Below are positions 52,797-62,048 of a stretch of 64,000 nt of DNA, piece after piece (the stretch's first letter is position 1; each line of letters opens with the position of its first letter). The position numbers were made by a program, and so were the translations under genes. Under the pieces are notes generated by a model that saw nothing but the letters and a program-made list of their open reading frames with translations, was not told the origin of the DNA and searched no databases. Origin of the DNA: Variovorax sp. SG517 (GTDB lineage Bacteria > Pseudomonadota > Gammaproteobacteria > Burkholderiales > Burkholderiaceae_C); NCBI RefSeq assembly GCF_013376045.1, contig NZ_JABMJG010000001.1, positions 496,001-560,000 of the forward strand, written 5' to 3'.

Positions 52797-53864
52797 TCAG
52801 GGCACCACGTGCAGCGACGACTCACCAGCTTCCACACGGCCGATGACGGCCGCGCGCGCGAAGCCTTCGTCGCGGAAGACCTTCAGCACTGCATCGACCG
52901 CATCGGGCGCGCAGCTCACGAGCAGGCCGCCCGAGGTCTGCGGATCGCTCAGCAGGTTCTGCGTGGTGGCATGCAGGCCGGGCGCGAGGCTCACCTCGGC
53001 GCCGTAGCCGGCCCAGTTGCGGCCCGAGGCGCCGGTGACGAAGCCTTCGGCGGCCATGGCCAGCACGTTCTCGAGCAGCGGCACCTTCGACCACTCGACG
53101 ACGGCCCTGAGCTTCGCGCCGCGCGCCAGTTCGAGCGCGTGGCCGGCGAGGCCGAAGCCGGTGACGTCGGTCAGGGCGTGCACGCCGTCGAGGGCCGACA
53201 GCGCGATGCCGGGCGTGTTGAGCTTGGTCGTGCTTTCGATGAGCTGGCGGTAGCCGGTCTCGGAGAGCTGTTCCTTCTTGAGCGCGGCGGAGAGCACGCC
53301 CACGCCCAGCGGCTTGCCCAGCACGAGCACGTCGCCGGCCTTCGCGTCGGCGTTGCGGCGCACGCGATCGGGGTGCACCAGGCCCATGGCGACGAAGCCG
53401 TAGATCGGCTCGACCGAATCGATGGTGTGGCCGCCCGCAATCGGGATGCCGGCCGCGCGGCACACGTCCTGCCCGCCGCGCACGATCTCGGCAATGACTT
53501 CCACCGGCAGCTGGTTGATGGGCATGGCGACGAGCGCCAGCGCCATGATCGGGCGCCCGCCCATCGCGTACACGTCGCTGATCGCGTTGGTCGCGGCGAT
53601 GCGGCCGAACTCGTACGGGTCGTCGACGATGGGCATGAAGAAGTCGGTGGTCGCGATCAGCGCCTGCTCGTCGTTGAGCCGGTAGACAGCCGCGTCGTCG
53701 GCGGTCTCGATGCCCACCATGAGCTCGGGCGGGATCAGCCCGCCGCCCTGGTTCTTCAGGATCTGCGACAACACGCCGGGCGCGATCTTGCAGCCGCAGC
53801 CGCCGCCATGCGAAAAACTCGTGAGGCGCAGCGGCGCGAGCGGGTTCATGAGAGTCGGGTTCAT
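52797..53864 (-). CDS. selD: Selenide, water dikinase (selenophosphate synthetase)
   Basis: Makes selenophosphate from selenide and ATP, the selenium donor for SelA and for MnmH. 355 residues from the ATG at 53864; another at 53849 is possible. The active-site loop is SHGGGCGCKIAPGVL (Cys, not Sec, at the catalytic position). ATP/metal features are VGIETADDAAVYRLN, TTDFFMPIVDDPYEFGRIAA, GGHTIDSVEPIYGFVAMG and SDPQTSGGLLVS. It is leftward, convergent with tRNA-Sec, and divergent from the importer operon at 53939. Confidence 0.97.
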   Translation of the reverse strand: MNPTLMNPLAPLRLTSFSHGGGCGCKIAPGVLSQILKNQGGGLIPPELMVGIETADDAAVYRLNDEQALIATTDFFMPIVDDPYEFGRIAATNAISDVYAMGGRPIMALALVAMPINQLPVEVIAEIVRGGQDVCRAAGIPIAGGHTIDSVEPIYGFVAMGLVHPDRVRRNADAKAGDVLVLGKPLGVGVLSAALKKEQLSETGYRQLIESTTKLNTPGIALSALDGVHALTDVTGFGLAGHALELARGAKLRAVVEWSKVPLLENVLAMAAEGFVTGASGRNWAGYGAEVSLAPGLHATTQNLLSDPQTSGGLLVSCAPDAVDAVLKVFRDEGFARAAVIGRVEAGESSLHVVP

Positions 53865-53938
53865 GGCGCGATTATCGAATCGGGCCCGCTTTCTACAATC
53901 CCGTCCCTTCCTATCCCGCACGTCCCAGAGGCGCATCC

Positions 53939-54796
53939 ATGAAAAAGACTCTCACCCGACTGGCCCTTGGCCTGACCTTCTCCGCCGCGAGCCTCGGCGC
54001 CTTCGCGCAGGGCGTGCTGCGCGTCTCGGCCATTCCCGACGAGGCGCCCACCGAGCTGCAGCGCAAGTTCACGCCGCTGGGCGACTACCTGAAGAAGGAA
54101 ACCGGCATGGACGTGCAGTTCACGCCCGTGACCGACTACGCCGCCGTGGTCGAGGGCCTGGCCACCAACAAGATCGACCTGGCCTGGCTCGGCGGCTTCA
54201 CCTACGTGCAGGCGCGCATCCGCACCAACGGCGGCGCGGTGCCCATCGTGCAGCGCGCGGAGGACGAGGTGTTCACCAGCAAGTTCATCGTGCCGGTCGA
54301 CAGCACCGCGAAGACGCTGGCCGACCTGAAGGGCAAGACCTTCGCCTTCGGCGCGCCCTCCTCCACCTCGGGCAGCCTGATGCCGCGCTACTTCCTGCTG
54401 CAGGCGGGCATCAACCCCGAGAAGGACTTCAAGACCGTCGCGTTCTCGGGCGCGCACGACGCCACCGTGGCCTTCGTGGCCGCCTCGCGCGCCGAGGCCG
54501 GCGTGCTCAACGCCTCGGTGTGGGACAAGCTGGTGGAGGCCAAGAACCCCAACGCCGCCAAGGTGCGCGTGCTGGCCACCACGCCGACCTACTACGACTA
54601 CAACTGGACCGTGCGCCCCGGCCTCGATCCCGCGGTCACGAAGAAGCTGACCGACGCCTTCCTCAAGCTCGACCCGGCCAACCCAGCGCACAAGGAAATC
54701 ATGGCGCTGCAGCGCGCGAGCAAGTTCATTCCGACCAAGTCGTCGAACTACGACGGGATCGAGACGGCGGGCAAGTCGGCTGGTCTGATCAAGTGA
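53939..54796 (+). CDS. PhnD-like ABC substrate-binding protein, putative selenium-oxyanion importer
   Basis: Periplasmic binding protein of 285 residues with signal peptide ([18 protein letters not shown]). Residues 30-270 show the PhnD/phosphonate-binding fold: [60 protein letters not shown] and [20 protein letters not shown]. Phosphonate, phosphite and selenium-oxyanion binders share this fold. It lies between selD and mnmH, and no phosphonate-degradation gene is present. I recall a PhnD-like family named as a putative selenate transporter, so a selenium ligand is the best inference. Phosphonate or phosphite remain alternatives. Confidence 0.85.
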   Translation: MKKTLTRLALGLTFSAASLGAFAQGVLRVSAIPDEAPTELQRKFTPLGDYLKKETGMDVQFTPVTDYAAVVEGLATNKIDLAWLGGFTYVQARIRTNGGAVPIVQRAEDEVFTSKFIVPVDSTAKTLADLKGKTFAFGAPSSTSGSLMPRYFLLQAGINPEKDFKTVAFSGAHDATVAFVAASRAEAGVLNASVWDKLVEAKNPNAAKVRVLATTPTYYDYNWTVRPGLDPAVTKKLTDAFLKLDPANPAHKEIMALQRASKFIPTKSSNYDGIETAGKSAGLIK

Positions 54797-54839
54797 TTCG
54801 TCCGGAGGCGGGGGCACCAGCGTCCGAAAGCCCCTCCGC

Positions 54840-55670
54840 ATGAGCTTCTCCCTCGAAGCCGTCGGCGTGATCCATCCCAACGGCCAGCGCGCGCTGGCCG
54901 CTGTGACGCTGTCCGCGCGCGACGGCGAACGCATCGCCGTCATCGGCCCCTCGGGCGCGGGCAAGACCACGCTGCTGCGCGTGCTCGGCGCGGCGCTGCG
55001 GCCCACCGAAGGCGAGGTGCAGGCGCTCGGCGCCAGGCCGTGGCAGCTACCCGCGCCGGCGCTGAAGAAGCTGCGCGCACGCATCGGCACCGTGCACCAG
55101 TCACCACCCATCGCGCCGAGGCTGCGCGTGGTCACTGCCGTGCTCGCGGGGCGTCTCGGCGAATGGTCGATGCTGCGCGCGCTGGGCTCGCTGCTGCATC
55201 CCTCGGACATTGCGGGCGCGCACGAGGCGCTCTCACGCCTGGCGCTGGAAGACCGCCTGTTCGAGCGCTGCGACCGGCTCTCCGGCGGCCAGCTCCAGCG
55301 CGTGGGCATCGCGCGCGTGCTCTACCAGCGCCCTGCCCTGCTGCTGGCCGACGAGCCGGTGTCGGCGCTCGACCCCACGCTGGCCGACGCGGCCATCGGC
55401 CAGCTCGTGGCGCAGAGCGAATCGACGGGCGCGACGCTGATGGCCTCGCTGCACGCGGTGGACCTCGCGCTGCGCTGGTTTCCGCGCATCGTCGGCATGC
55501 GCGGCGGTGCGGTGATGTTCGACCTGCCGGCATCGCAGGTCACGCCCGAGATGCTCGATGCGCTCTACGCGAGCGAAGGCGGTGTTGCGACGCAGCGGCC
55601 GCTGCCGCCGGGTGCGACGACAGCTGCTGCGGCGGTGGAGGCGGCCTTCCAGCGGCCCGACTGCCCTTGA
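54840..55670 (+). CDS. PhnC-like ABC transporter ATP-binding protein (selenium-linked)
   Basis: ATPase of the importer, 276 residues. Walker A is GPSGAGKTT (about residues 37-45), the Q-loop [20 protein letters not shown], signature [15 protein letters not shown], Walker [18 protein letters not shown] and switch His in [12 protein letters not shown]. The LHAVDLAL pattern is typical of PhnC. It follows the binding protein by 43 bases. The C-terminal Ala-rich 25 residues overlap the possible TTG start of the next permease. Confidence 0.92.
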   Translation: MSFSLEAVGVIHPNGQRALAAVTLSARDGERIAVIGPSGAGKTTLLRVLGAALRPTEGEVQALGARPWQLPAPALKKLRARIGTVHQSPPIAPRLRVVTAVLAGRLGEWSMLRALGSLLHPSDIAGAHEALSRLALEDRLFERCDRLSGGQLQRVGIARVLYQRPALLLADEPVSALDPTLADAAIGQLVAQSESTGATLMASLHAVDLALRWFPRIVGMRGGAVMFDLPASQVTPEMLDALYASEGGVATQRPLPPGATTAAAAVEAAFQRPDCP

Positions 55671-55693
55671 GCACGAACCTCGCCTCCCCGGCC

Positions 55694-56503
55694 ATGCGCG
55701 ACCCGCACGCCGCGCGCCGGCTGGCCGCTTGCGCCGCCGCGCTCGTCGTCGCGTGGCCGATGCTGGCGCTTTCCGAATTCAGGCCCTGGGCGCTGTTCGA
55801 CGGCGGCAATCTCGCGGTCATCGGCGGCTTCCTGGCGGGCTTCTTTCCGCCTGATGGCTCGCCGGCATTTCTCGCCCTGCTCTTCAAGGCCACGCTGGAG
55901 ACGCTGGCCATGGCCACGGCAGGCACCGCGCTCGCGTTGCTGATCGGCGCGCCGCTGGGCTTCGTGACGACGCGCGCGCTGTCCATCTCGCGCATCGGGC
56001 CGGGGCCGGGCCGCGTGCAGGCTGGCATCGTTCGGCAGGCCGCGCGCTGGCTGCTGATGGTGCTGCGGGCGATTCCGGAGATCGTCTGGGCGCTGCTCTT
56101 CGTGCGCGCGCTCGGGCTCGGTCCGGCCTCGGGCGTGCTGGCGCTGGCCATCACCTACGGCGGCATGCTGGGCAAGGTCTACGCCGAGATCCTGGAATCG
56201 GCCGACACACGGCCTGCGCGCGCGCTGCTCGAGGGCGGCAGCGGCCGGCTCGCGGCGCTGTGCTACGGCCTGCTGCCGAACACGGCTCAGGAGCTGGCGT
56301 CGTACACCGTCTACCGCTGGGAGTGCGCGGTGCGCGCCTCGGTGGTGATGGGCTTCGTCGGCGCAGGCGGGCTGGGGCAACTGATGGACCAGTCGATGAA
56401 GATGCTCAACGGCGGCGAAGCCAGCAGCATCCTGCTGGTGTTCCTGGCGCTGGTGCTGCTGGCCGACCTGCTGAGCAGCGCGCTGCGGAGGCTGCTGGCA
56501 TGA
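55694..56503 (+). CDS. PhnE-like ABC transporter permease 1 (selenium-linked)
   Basis: Inner-membrane permease of 269 residues with about six helices. The region AIPEIVWALLFVRALGLGPA and the loop GMLGKVYAEILESADTRPAR are typical of PhnE. I use the ATG at 55694. A TTG at 55667 overlapping the ATPase stop would add nine residues and is also possible. Coupled to a second permease by a four-base overlap. Confidence 0.9.
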   Translation: MRDPHAARRLAACAAALVVAWPMLALSEFRPWALFDGGNLAVIGGFLAGFFPPDGSPAFLALLFKATLETLAMATAGTALALLIGAPLGFVTTRALSISRIGPGPGRVQAGIVRQAARWLLMVLRAIPEIVWALLFVRALGLGPASGVLALAITYGGMLGKVYAEILESADTRPARALLEGGSGRLAALCYGLLPNTAQELASYTVYRWECAVRASVVMGFVGAGGLGQLMDQSMKMLNGGEASSILLVFLALVLLADLLSSALRRLLA

Positions 56504-57303
56504 CGGCGAAGACGCTGCCTCCGCGACCGCCACCGTGCTGGCGCTGCCGCATCGCGCTGCTGCTGATCGGCGCGGCCGTCGTGGCGAGCTTCGTGTACCT
56601 GGGCATCGACTACCGGGCCCTGGGCTCGGCGGAATCGCTCAGGCTCATGGGCAAGTTCGTCGCCGAGTTCTTCCCGCCCGACATGTCGCCGGACTTCCTC
56701 GCCAAGGCCGGCCACGGGGCCTTGCAGACGCTGGCGGTGTCGGCGCTGGGCACCGTGCTTGCAGCCCTTGCAGGCGCGGTACTGGCCTTGCCGGCTTCGG
56801 GGCGCGCCGGATGGATGCCGCGCCACGTGGCGCGCTTCGCGCTCAACTTCCTGCGCAGCGTGCCCGAACTGGTCTGGGCCGCGCTGATGGTGCTGGCCGC
56901 CGGCATCGGGCCGTTCGCGGGCGCGCTGGCGCTGTCGCTGCACACCACGGGCGTTCTGGGGCGCCTGTTCGCCGAGGCGCTGGAGAACGCGCCGCGCGAG
57001 CCCGAACACGCGCTCACGCTTTCGGGCGCGAATGCAGTCACCGCCTTCAGCTACGCCAGCCTGCCCATCGTGCTGCCGCAATGGGTGGCCTACACGCTCT
57101 ACCGCTGGGAAATGAACATCCGCATGGCGGCCGTGCTGGGCTTCGTGGGCGGCGGCGGGCTGGGGCAGCTGCTGTACTTCCACCTGTCGATCTTCCAGCA
57201 GCAGCAGGCGATGACGGTGCTGATCGCGATGTTCGTGCTGGTCACGCTGGTGGACTGTGCAAGCGCTCGCTTGCGTAGAGGACTTGGGCCAGCCTACGCC
57301 TGA
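56500..57303 (+). CDS. PhnE-like ABC transporter permease 2 (selenium-linked)
   Basis: A second, paralogous permease of 267 residues: IALLLIGAAVVASFVYLGID near the start, then ALNFLRSVPELVWAALMVLA and GVLGRLFAEALENAPREPEH, the same pattern as its neighbour. Two PhnE-like permeases with one binding protein and one ATPase make a complete importer. It ends 44 bases before mnmH on the same strand, so the importer and the tRNA selenation enzyme may be co-transcribed. Confidence 0.9.
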   Translation: MTAKTLPPRPPPCWRCRIALLLIGAAVVASFVYLGIDYRALGSAESLRLMGKFVAEFFPPDMSPDFLAKAGHGALQTLAVSALGTVLAALAGAVLALPASGRAGWMPRHVARFALNFLRSVPELVWAALMVLAAGIGPFAGALALSLHTTGVLGRLFAEALENAPREPEHALTLSGANAVTAFSYASLPIVLPQWVAYTLYRWEMNIRMAAVLGFVGGGGLGQLLYFHLSIFQQQQAMTVLIAMFVLVTLVDCASARLRRGLGPAYA

Positions 57304-57347
57304 GCGCCCCTGTCGCCGACAATCGGGGGCATGAGGTTCCTTCTGCC

Positions 57348-58424
57348 ATGAGTCACCGCCAGCCCGTGCGGGTGGCCGACCGCCACGCCTTCGACACGCT
57401 GATCGACGCCCGCTCGCCCGCCGAGTTCGCGCTCGACCACATTCCCGGCGCCATCAACTGCCCGGTGCTGAACGACGAGGAGCGCCATATCGTCGGCACC
57501 GTCTACGTGCAGACCGGCGCCTTCGAGGCCCGCCGCATCGGCGGTGCGATGGTGGCTGCCAACATCGCGCGGCACCTGCGCGAGACGCTGGCCGACCGGC
57601 CCGAGAACTGGAAGCCGCTGGTGTATTGCTGGCGCGGCGGCATGCGCAGCGGCTCGATGGTGACGTGGCTGCGCCTCGTCGGCTGGGACGCGCAGCAGCT
57701 CGCGGGCGGCTACAAGAGCTTCCGCCGGCACGTGATCTCGCAGATCGACACGCTGACGCCGAAGCTCGACCTGCGCGTGATCTGCGGCGCCACCGGCAGC
57801 GCCAAGACGCGCGTGCTGCACGCACTGGCTGCGCGCGGCGCGCAGGTGCTCGACCTGGAAGATTTCGCCCGCCACAAGGGATCGCTGCTCGGTTCGCTGC
57901 CGGGCGTGGCGCAGCCTTCGCAAAAGCACTTCGAGACCCTGATCGCGGCGGTGCTTGAAACGGTAGATCTTTCGCGACCGCTGTACGTGGAGGGCGAGAG
58001 CATCCGCATCGGGCGCTTGTCCTTGCCCTTGTCGCTGGTGGCTCGGATGCGGGCGGCGCCGTGCATCGAGGTGTGCGCCACGCCAGAAGCGCGGCTCGCC
58101 TATCTGCTGCGCGACTACGCCTACCTTGGCGACGACCGCGACGCGCTGGCCGACAGGCTCGGCGCGCTCAAGGAATTGCAGGGCAAGGAGACCGTCTCGC
58201 GCTGGCAGCAGTGGGCGCACGAGGCTGACCTGCCGCATCTGTTCTCGGAGCTGATGTCGCTGCACTACGACCCGCATTACCAGAAGTCGCAGGAACTGCA
58301 TTTCCGCGCCTGGGCGCAGCGGCAGCGCGTGGCGGCCGGCGATCTTTCGGATCAGGGCATCGAGGCCGTGGCCGATGCGGTGCTGGCGCTCGAAAGAGCC
58401 GCGCCGCCGAGCCCGTCGGCATAG
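57348..58424 (+). CDS. mnmH: tRNA 2-selenouridine synthase
   Basis: Replaces sulphur by selenium (through geranylated 2-thiouridine) in the wobble base of certain tRNAs, using selenophosphate from SelD. 358 residues. An N-terminal rhodanese domain has the catalytic Cys94 in YCWRGGMRSGSMVTWL, followed by a P-loop domain with GATGSAKT (about residues 142-149). Family hallmarks DARSPAEFALDHIPGAIN and GTVYVQTGAFEARRIG are present. The gene is convergent with fdhD, the two 3' ends overlapping by 73 bases. Confidence 0.96.
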   Translation: MSHRQPVRVADRHAFDTLIDARSPAEFALDHIPGAINCPVLNDEERHIVGTVYVQTGAFEARRIGGAMVAANIARHLRETLADRPENWKPLVYCWRGGMRSGSMVTWLRLVGWDAQQLAGGYKSFRRHVISQIDTLTPKLDLRVICGATGSAKTRVLHALAARGAQVLDLEDFARHKGSLLGSLPGVAQPSQKHFETLIAAVLETVDLSRPLYVEGESIRIGRLSLPLSLVARMRAAPCIEVCATPEARLAYLLRDYAYLGDDRDALADRLGALKELQGKETVSRWQQWAHEADLPHLFSELMSLHYDPHYQKSQELHFRAWAQRQRVAAGDLSDQGIEAVADAVLALERAAPPSPSA

Positions 58425-59275
58425 AGCACGCCCCGCGGCGCGCGGCACAGCCCCCAGAACCGCAGGCCGCACAACTCGGCCATGCGCACGCCCATGGCGG
58501 TGGGCGCGGAGATGGTCGCCATCGCCGCGATACCCACGCGCGCGCACTTGCGCACGAGTTCATGGCTGCCGCGGCTGGACATCAGCACGAAGCCCGGCTC
58601 CTGCAGGCGGCCCGCTTGCGCGAGGCTGCCGATGAGCTTGTCGAGCGCGTTGTGGCGGCCCACGTCTTCCATCAAGTCGGTGAGTTCACCGTCGACGCTG
58701 GCCCATGCGGCTGCATGGATCGCACCCGCCTTGGCATTGAAGACCTGGCGCGGCGGCATGGCGGCGAAGGCGCGCAGCACGGTCGCGAGGTCGATGCGCT
58801 CGATCCAGTCGCACCGGGGCACCGGCTGCGGAGAGAGGTCGAGCCCCGCGAAGCTCTCGACGCCACACACGCCACAGCCGGTGCGGCCGGCGAGGCTGCG
58901 GCGGCGGTCCTTCAGACGCTCGAAGCTGCGCGTGGAAATCTCGAGCTGTACCTCGATGCCTGGCATGCCGGCGGGCAGGCCGGCTTCGGAGGCATCGACG
59001 GTGCGCACGTCGATGCCGCGGCAGTCGGCGGCGGTGTCGAGGATGCCCTCGCTCAGCGCGAAGCCGAGGGCGAAGGCTTCCATGTCCTGCGGGGTGGCCA
59101 TCATCACCGCGTGCGAGACGCCGTTGAACACGAGCGCCACCGGCACCTCGGCCGCGAGCGTGTCGTCGCGCAGTTCGCCTTCGGGCGCGACGCCGCGTTC
59201 GCCGAACACGCGCACGGCGTGCCGCGACAGCGGCGGCAGGGTGTCTTCGGAATCGTCGTGATCTGGCTTCGACAT
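58352..59275 (-). CDS. fdhD: Formate dehydrogenase accessory sulphurtransferase FdhD
   Basis: Sulphurtransferase that moves sulphur from IscS to the molybdenum cofactor before insertion into formate dehydrogenases. 307 residues, with the conserved pair CxxC in RTGCGVCGVESFAGLD and the conserved block HAAAWASVDGELTDLMEDVG followed by RHNALDKLIGSLA. The ATG at 59275 has a GGAG site; another ATG eight codons earlier (59299) is weaker. It ends within the convergent mnmH (73-base overlap). Third gene of the leftward YdeP-small protein-fdhD operon. Confidence 0.95.
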   Translation of the reverse strand: MSKPDHDDSEDTLPPLSRHAVRVFGERGVAPEGELRDDTLAAEVPVALVFNGVSHAVMMATPQDMEAFALGFALSEGILDTAADCRGIDVRTVDASEAGLPAGMPGIEVQLEISTRSFERLKDRRRSLAGRTGCGVCGVESFAGLDLSPQPVPRCDWIERIDLATVLRAFAAMPPRQVFNAKAGAIHAAAWASVDGELTDLMEDVGRHNALDKLIGSLAQAGRLQEPGFVLMSSRGSHELVRKCARVGIAAMATISAPTAMGVRMAELCGLRFWGLCRAPRGVLYADGLGGAALSSASTASATASMP

Positions 59276-59306
59276 GTGGGCTCCGGCTGGGCGAGCCATT
59301 GTCGGC

Positions 59307-59597
59307 TCAGTCGCGGTTTTCGTCTTCGTCGGGAGGAAGTGTTCCCACCTGCGCCCGCCCGGCTTCGAGCAGGTGCGCGACCCAGCGGTCGTCGTGCTGC
59401 ACCACGCGCACCCAGCCCGGGCCGCGCACGCCGCCGATGGCGGCATCGCCCATCATCGTGAGCCGGCGCATCAGCACGCTGGCGCCCTGGCCGAGCCGCT
59501 TGCCCAGGCGCGGCAGCGAGACGCCGCTGCCGTCCGGCTCCTGCGCGAGCATGCGCAGGATGGCGACGGACAGGCTGTCCTGCAGCAAGGCACTCAT
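59307..59597 (-). CDS. Small winged-helix-like protein of the formate dehydrogenase operon
   Basis: A 96-residue protein. The order of predicted elements (LSVAILRMLAQEPDGSGVSL, then PRLGKRLGQGASVLMRRLTM, then a beta hairpin GGVRGPGWVRVVQHDDRWVA) looks like a small winged helix. It starts in an ATGA overlap with the stop of the molybdopterin oxidoreductase and precedes fdhD by 31 bases. I do not recognise a named family; a regulatory or accessory role in the operon is inferred from location. Confidence 0.75.
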   Translation of the reverse strand: MSALLQDSLSVAILRMLAQEPDGSGVSLPRLGKRLGQGASVLMRRLTMMGDAAIGGVRGPGWVRVVQHDDRWVAHLLEAGRAQVGTLPPDEDENRD

Positions 59598-61957
59598 CAG
59601 GCCGCCACCATCCCGTCCGCTTCGTCCTCCGCCAGCTTCTGGATCGGCAGCTCATGCGGCACCAGCACCACGGGAATGGACTTGGAGGTCGGCGTGCCCG
59701 CGTTCTCGGCCACTGCCGACAGCGGCACCAGCGGATTGGTCTCGGGGTAGTAGGCCGCGAGGTTGCCGCGCGGGATGTCGTAGGCCACCAGCTTGAAGCG
59801 GTCGGCGCGGCGCTCCTGGCCGTCGTTCCACACCGTCTGGATGTCGACCCAGTCGCAGTCCTTCATGCCCAGGGCGCGGATGTCTTCCTGGTTGATGAAG
59901 ACCACGCGGCGCTGGCCGAACACGCCGCGGTAGCGGTCGTCCATGCCGTAGATGGTGGTGTTGTACTGGTCGTGCGAGCGCGTGGTCAGCAGCGTGAAGA
60001 CGATGGTGTCGCCTTTCTTCGCGAAAAGCGTGCGGGCGCGGTGCGAGGGCGTGTCCAGCGGCACGGCGTGAGTGAAGAACACGGCCTTCTTCGACGCCGT
60101 GTTCCACACGCGCTCGCTCGCGGTGTTGCGCAGGCGGAAGCCGCCGGGGTGCGCCACGCGGGCGTTGAAGTCCTTGAAGTCGTCGAAGACGGCTTCGATC
60201 TTGTCGCGGATGCGCGAATAGTCCTCGATGAGCCAGAGCCACGGCGTCTTGCTGCGCGCGCCCAGCGTGGCCGCCGCGAGCCGCGCCACGATGGCCGGCT
60301 CGGACAACAGGTGCTCCGACGCGGGCGGGTTGATGCCCATCGAGATGTGCACCATGCTCATCGAGTCTTCCACCGTCACGCCCTGCTGGCCGCCGGCCTG
60401 CATGTCGATCTCGGTGCGGCCCAGGCACGGCAGGATCAGCGCCTCGCGCCCATGGATCACGTGGCTTCGGTTGAGCTTGGTCGTAACGTGCACGGTCAGC
60501 TCGCACTGCTTCAGCGCCTTCCAGGTCTGGTAGGTGTCGGGCGTGGCGGCCGCGAAGTTGCCGCCGAGCGCGAAAAACACCCGGCCCTTGCCGTCGAGCA
60601 TCGACTGGATGGCCTCGACGGTGTCCACGCCGTTGCGGCGCGGCGGCTCGAAGCCGAATACCTGCTGCAGGCGGTCGAGCAGCGCCGCGGGCGGCTTCTC
60701 CCAGATGCCCATGGTGCGGTCGCCCTGCACGTTGCTGTGGCCGCGCACCGGGCAGGCGCCCGCGCCTTCGCGGCCCATGTTGCCGCGCAACATGAGCAGG
60801 TTGCCGATCATCTGGATCGTGGCAACCGAATGCTGGTGCTGAGTGATGCCCATGCCCCAGCAGGCGATGACGCGCTCGGCGCCCAGGTACACGTCGGCCG
60901 CGGCGCGGATCTGTTCCTCGCTCAGGCCCGATTCGCTCACCAGCATGTCCCACTGCTCGGCACGCAGGTCATCCGCCACGGCCTCGAAGCCGGTGGTGTG
61001 CTCGGCGATGAATGCATGGTCGAGCACCGAAGGCTCGCCGCGTGCCACGGCCTCGTCCTCGCGCTCGATGACGTGCTTCATCATCCCCTTGATGGCGGCG
61101 AAGTCGCCTCCCACGCGTAGCTGGAAGTAGTGCGTACTGATGGGCGTGGAGCCCAGGGTCGCCATCTCCAGCTTGTCCTGCGGGTCGGCGAAGCGCTCCA
61201 GGCCGCGCTCGCGCAGCGGGTTGAAGCTCACGATGCGCGCGCCGCGCTTCGATGCCGCGCGCAGCTCGCCGAGCATGCGCGGGTGGTTGGTGCCGGGGTT
61301 CTGGCCGAAGATGAAGATCGCGTCGGCCTTCTCGAAGTCGTCGAGCGTGACCGTGCCCTTGCCCACGCCGAGCTGCGGGCGCATGCCGCTGCCGCTGGGC
61401 TCGTGGCACATGTTCGAGCAGTCGGGAAAATTGTTGGTGCCGTACTCGCGCACGAAGAGCTGGTACAGGAAGGCCGCCTCGTTGCTCGCGCGGCCCGAGG
61501 TGTAGAAGATGGCCTGGTCGGGGTCGGGCAGCGCGTTCAGGTGGCGGGCGATGCGCGCGAAGGCGTCGTCCCACTCGATCGGCACGTACTTGTCGCTCGC
61601 CGCGTCGTAGGCCATGGGGTGGGTGAGCCGGCCCTGGTCCTCGAGCCAGAAGTCGCTCTGCTCGGCCAGTTCGGCCACCGTGTGCTTCGCGAACAGCTCC
61701 GGACCGGCGCGGCGCGCGGTGGCTTCGGCGGCCACGGCCTTGACGCCGTTCTCGCAGAACTCGAAGGTGGAGGCGTGGTTGCGGTCGGGCCAGGCGCAGC
61801 CGGGGCAGTCGAAACCGTCAGGCTGGTTGGCCGAGAGCAGCGTCTTCGCGCCCTTGATGGGAATGTCCTGCCGCAGCAGCGCGTTCGTCACGCTGCGCAA
61901 TGCGCCCCAGCCGCCCGCCGGGCCCTTGTAAAACTCGATCTTCTGCTCGCTGCTCAT
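59597..61957 (-). CDS. FdhF/YdeP-family molybdopterin oxidoreductase (cysteine type)
   Basis: A cytoplasmic molybdopterin enzyme of 786 residues resembling YdeP and FdhF; a formate dehydrogenase-like activity is likely but unproven. The N-terminus has an unusual cysteine set CPGCAWPD ... EFCENGVKA (residues 51, 54, 68) for a possible cluster. The position that is Sec in FdnG/FdhF is Cys184 in NMCHEPSGSG. The MoCo domains include FIFGQNPGTNHPRMLGELRA and CPVRGHSNVQGDRTMG. No Tat signal. It starts the leftward operon with the small protein and fdhD. Confidence 0.93.
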   Translation of the reverse strand: MSSEQKIEFYKGPAGGWGALRSVTNALLRQDIPIKGAKTLLSANQPDGFDCPGCAWPDRNHASTFEFCENGVKAVAAEATARRAGPELFAKHTVAELAEQSDFWLEDQGRLTHPMAYDAASDKYVPIEWDDAFARIARHLNALPDPDQAIFYTSGRASNEAAFLYQLFVREYGTNNFPDCSNMCHEPSGSGMRPQLGVGKGTVTLDDFEKADAIFIFGQNPGTNHPRMLGELRAASKRGARIVSFNPLRERGLERFADPQDKLEMATLGSTPISTHYFQLRVGGDFAAIKGMMKHVIEREDEAVARGEPSVLDHAFIAEHTTGFEAVADDLRAEQWDMLVSESGLSEEQIRAAADVYLGAERVIACWGMGITQHQHSVATIQMIGNLLMLRGNMGREGAGACPVRGHSNVQGDRTMGIWEKPPAALLDRLQQVFGFEPPRRNGVDTVEAIQSMLDGKGRVFFALGGNFAAATPDTYQTWKALKQCELTVHVTTKLNRSHVIHGREALILPCLGRTEIDMQAGGQQGVTVEDSMSMVHISMGINPPASEHLLSEPAIVARLAAATLGARSKTPWLWLIEDYSRIRDKIEAVFDDFKDFNARVAHPGGFRLRNTASERVWNTASKKAVFFTHAVPLDTPSHRARTLFAKKGDTIVFTLLTTRSHDQYNTTIYGMDDRYRGVFGQRRVVFINQEDIRALGMKDCDWVDIQTVWNDGQERRADRFKLVAYDIPRGNLAAYYPETNPLVPLSAVAENAGTPTSKSIPVVLVPHELPIQKLAEDEADGMVAA

Positions 61958-62048
61958 GCGGGCGAGTGTTCGCCGCGGGCCGGCGGAGCGTCAAATTGAA
62001 TCGGGACATGCGGCGATTCAAAAAGGAAATGAACCGGCCGCCGTGTCG

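Noticed and set aside
53939-57303. Naming the importer phnDCE as a phosphonate transporter
   Set aside because: The fold fits, but no C-P lyase or phosphonatase genes are present and the neighbours are selD and mnmH; I therefore left gene symbols empty.
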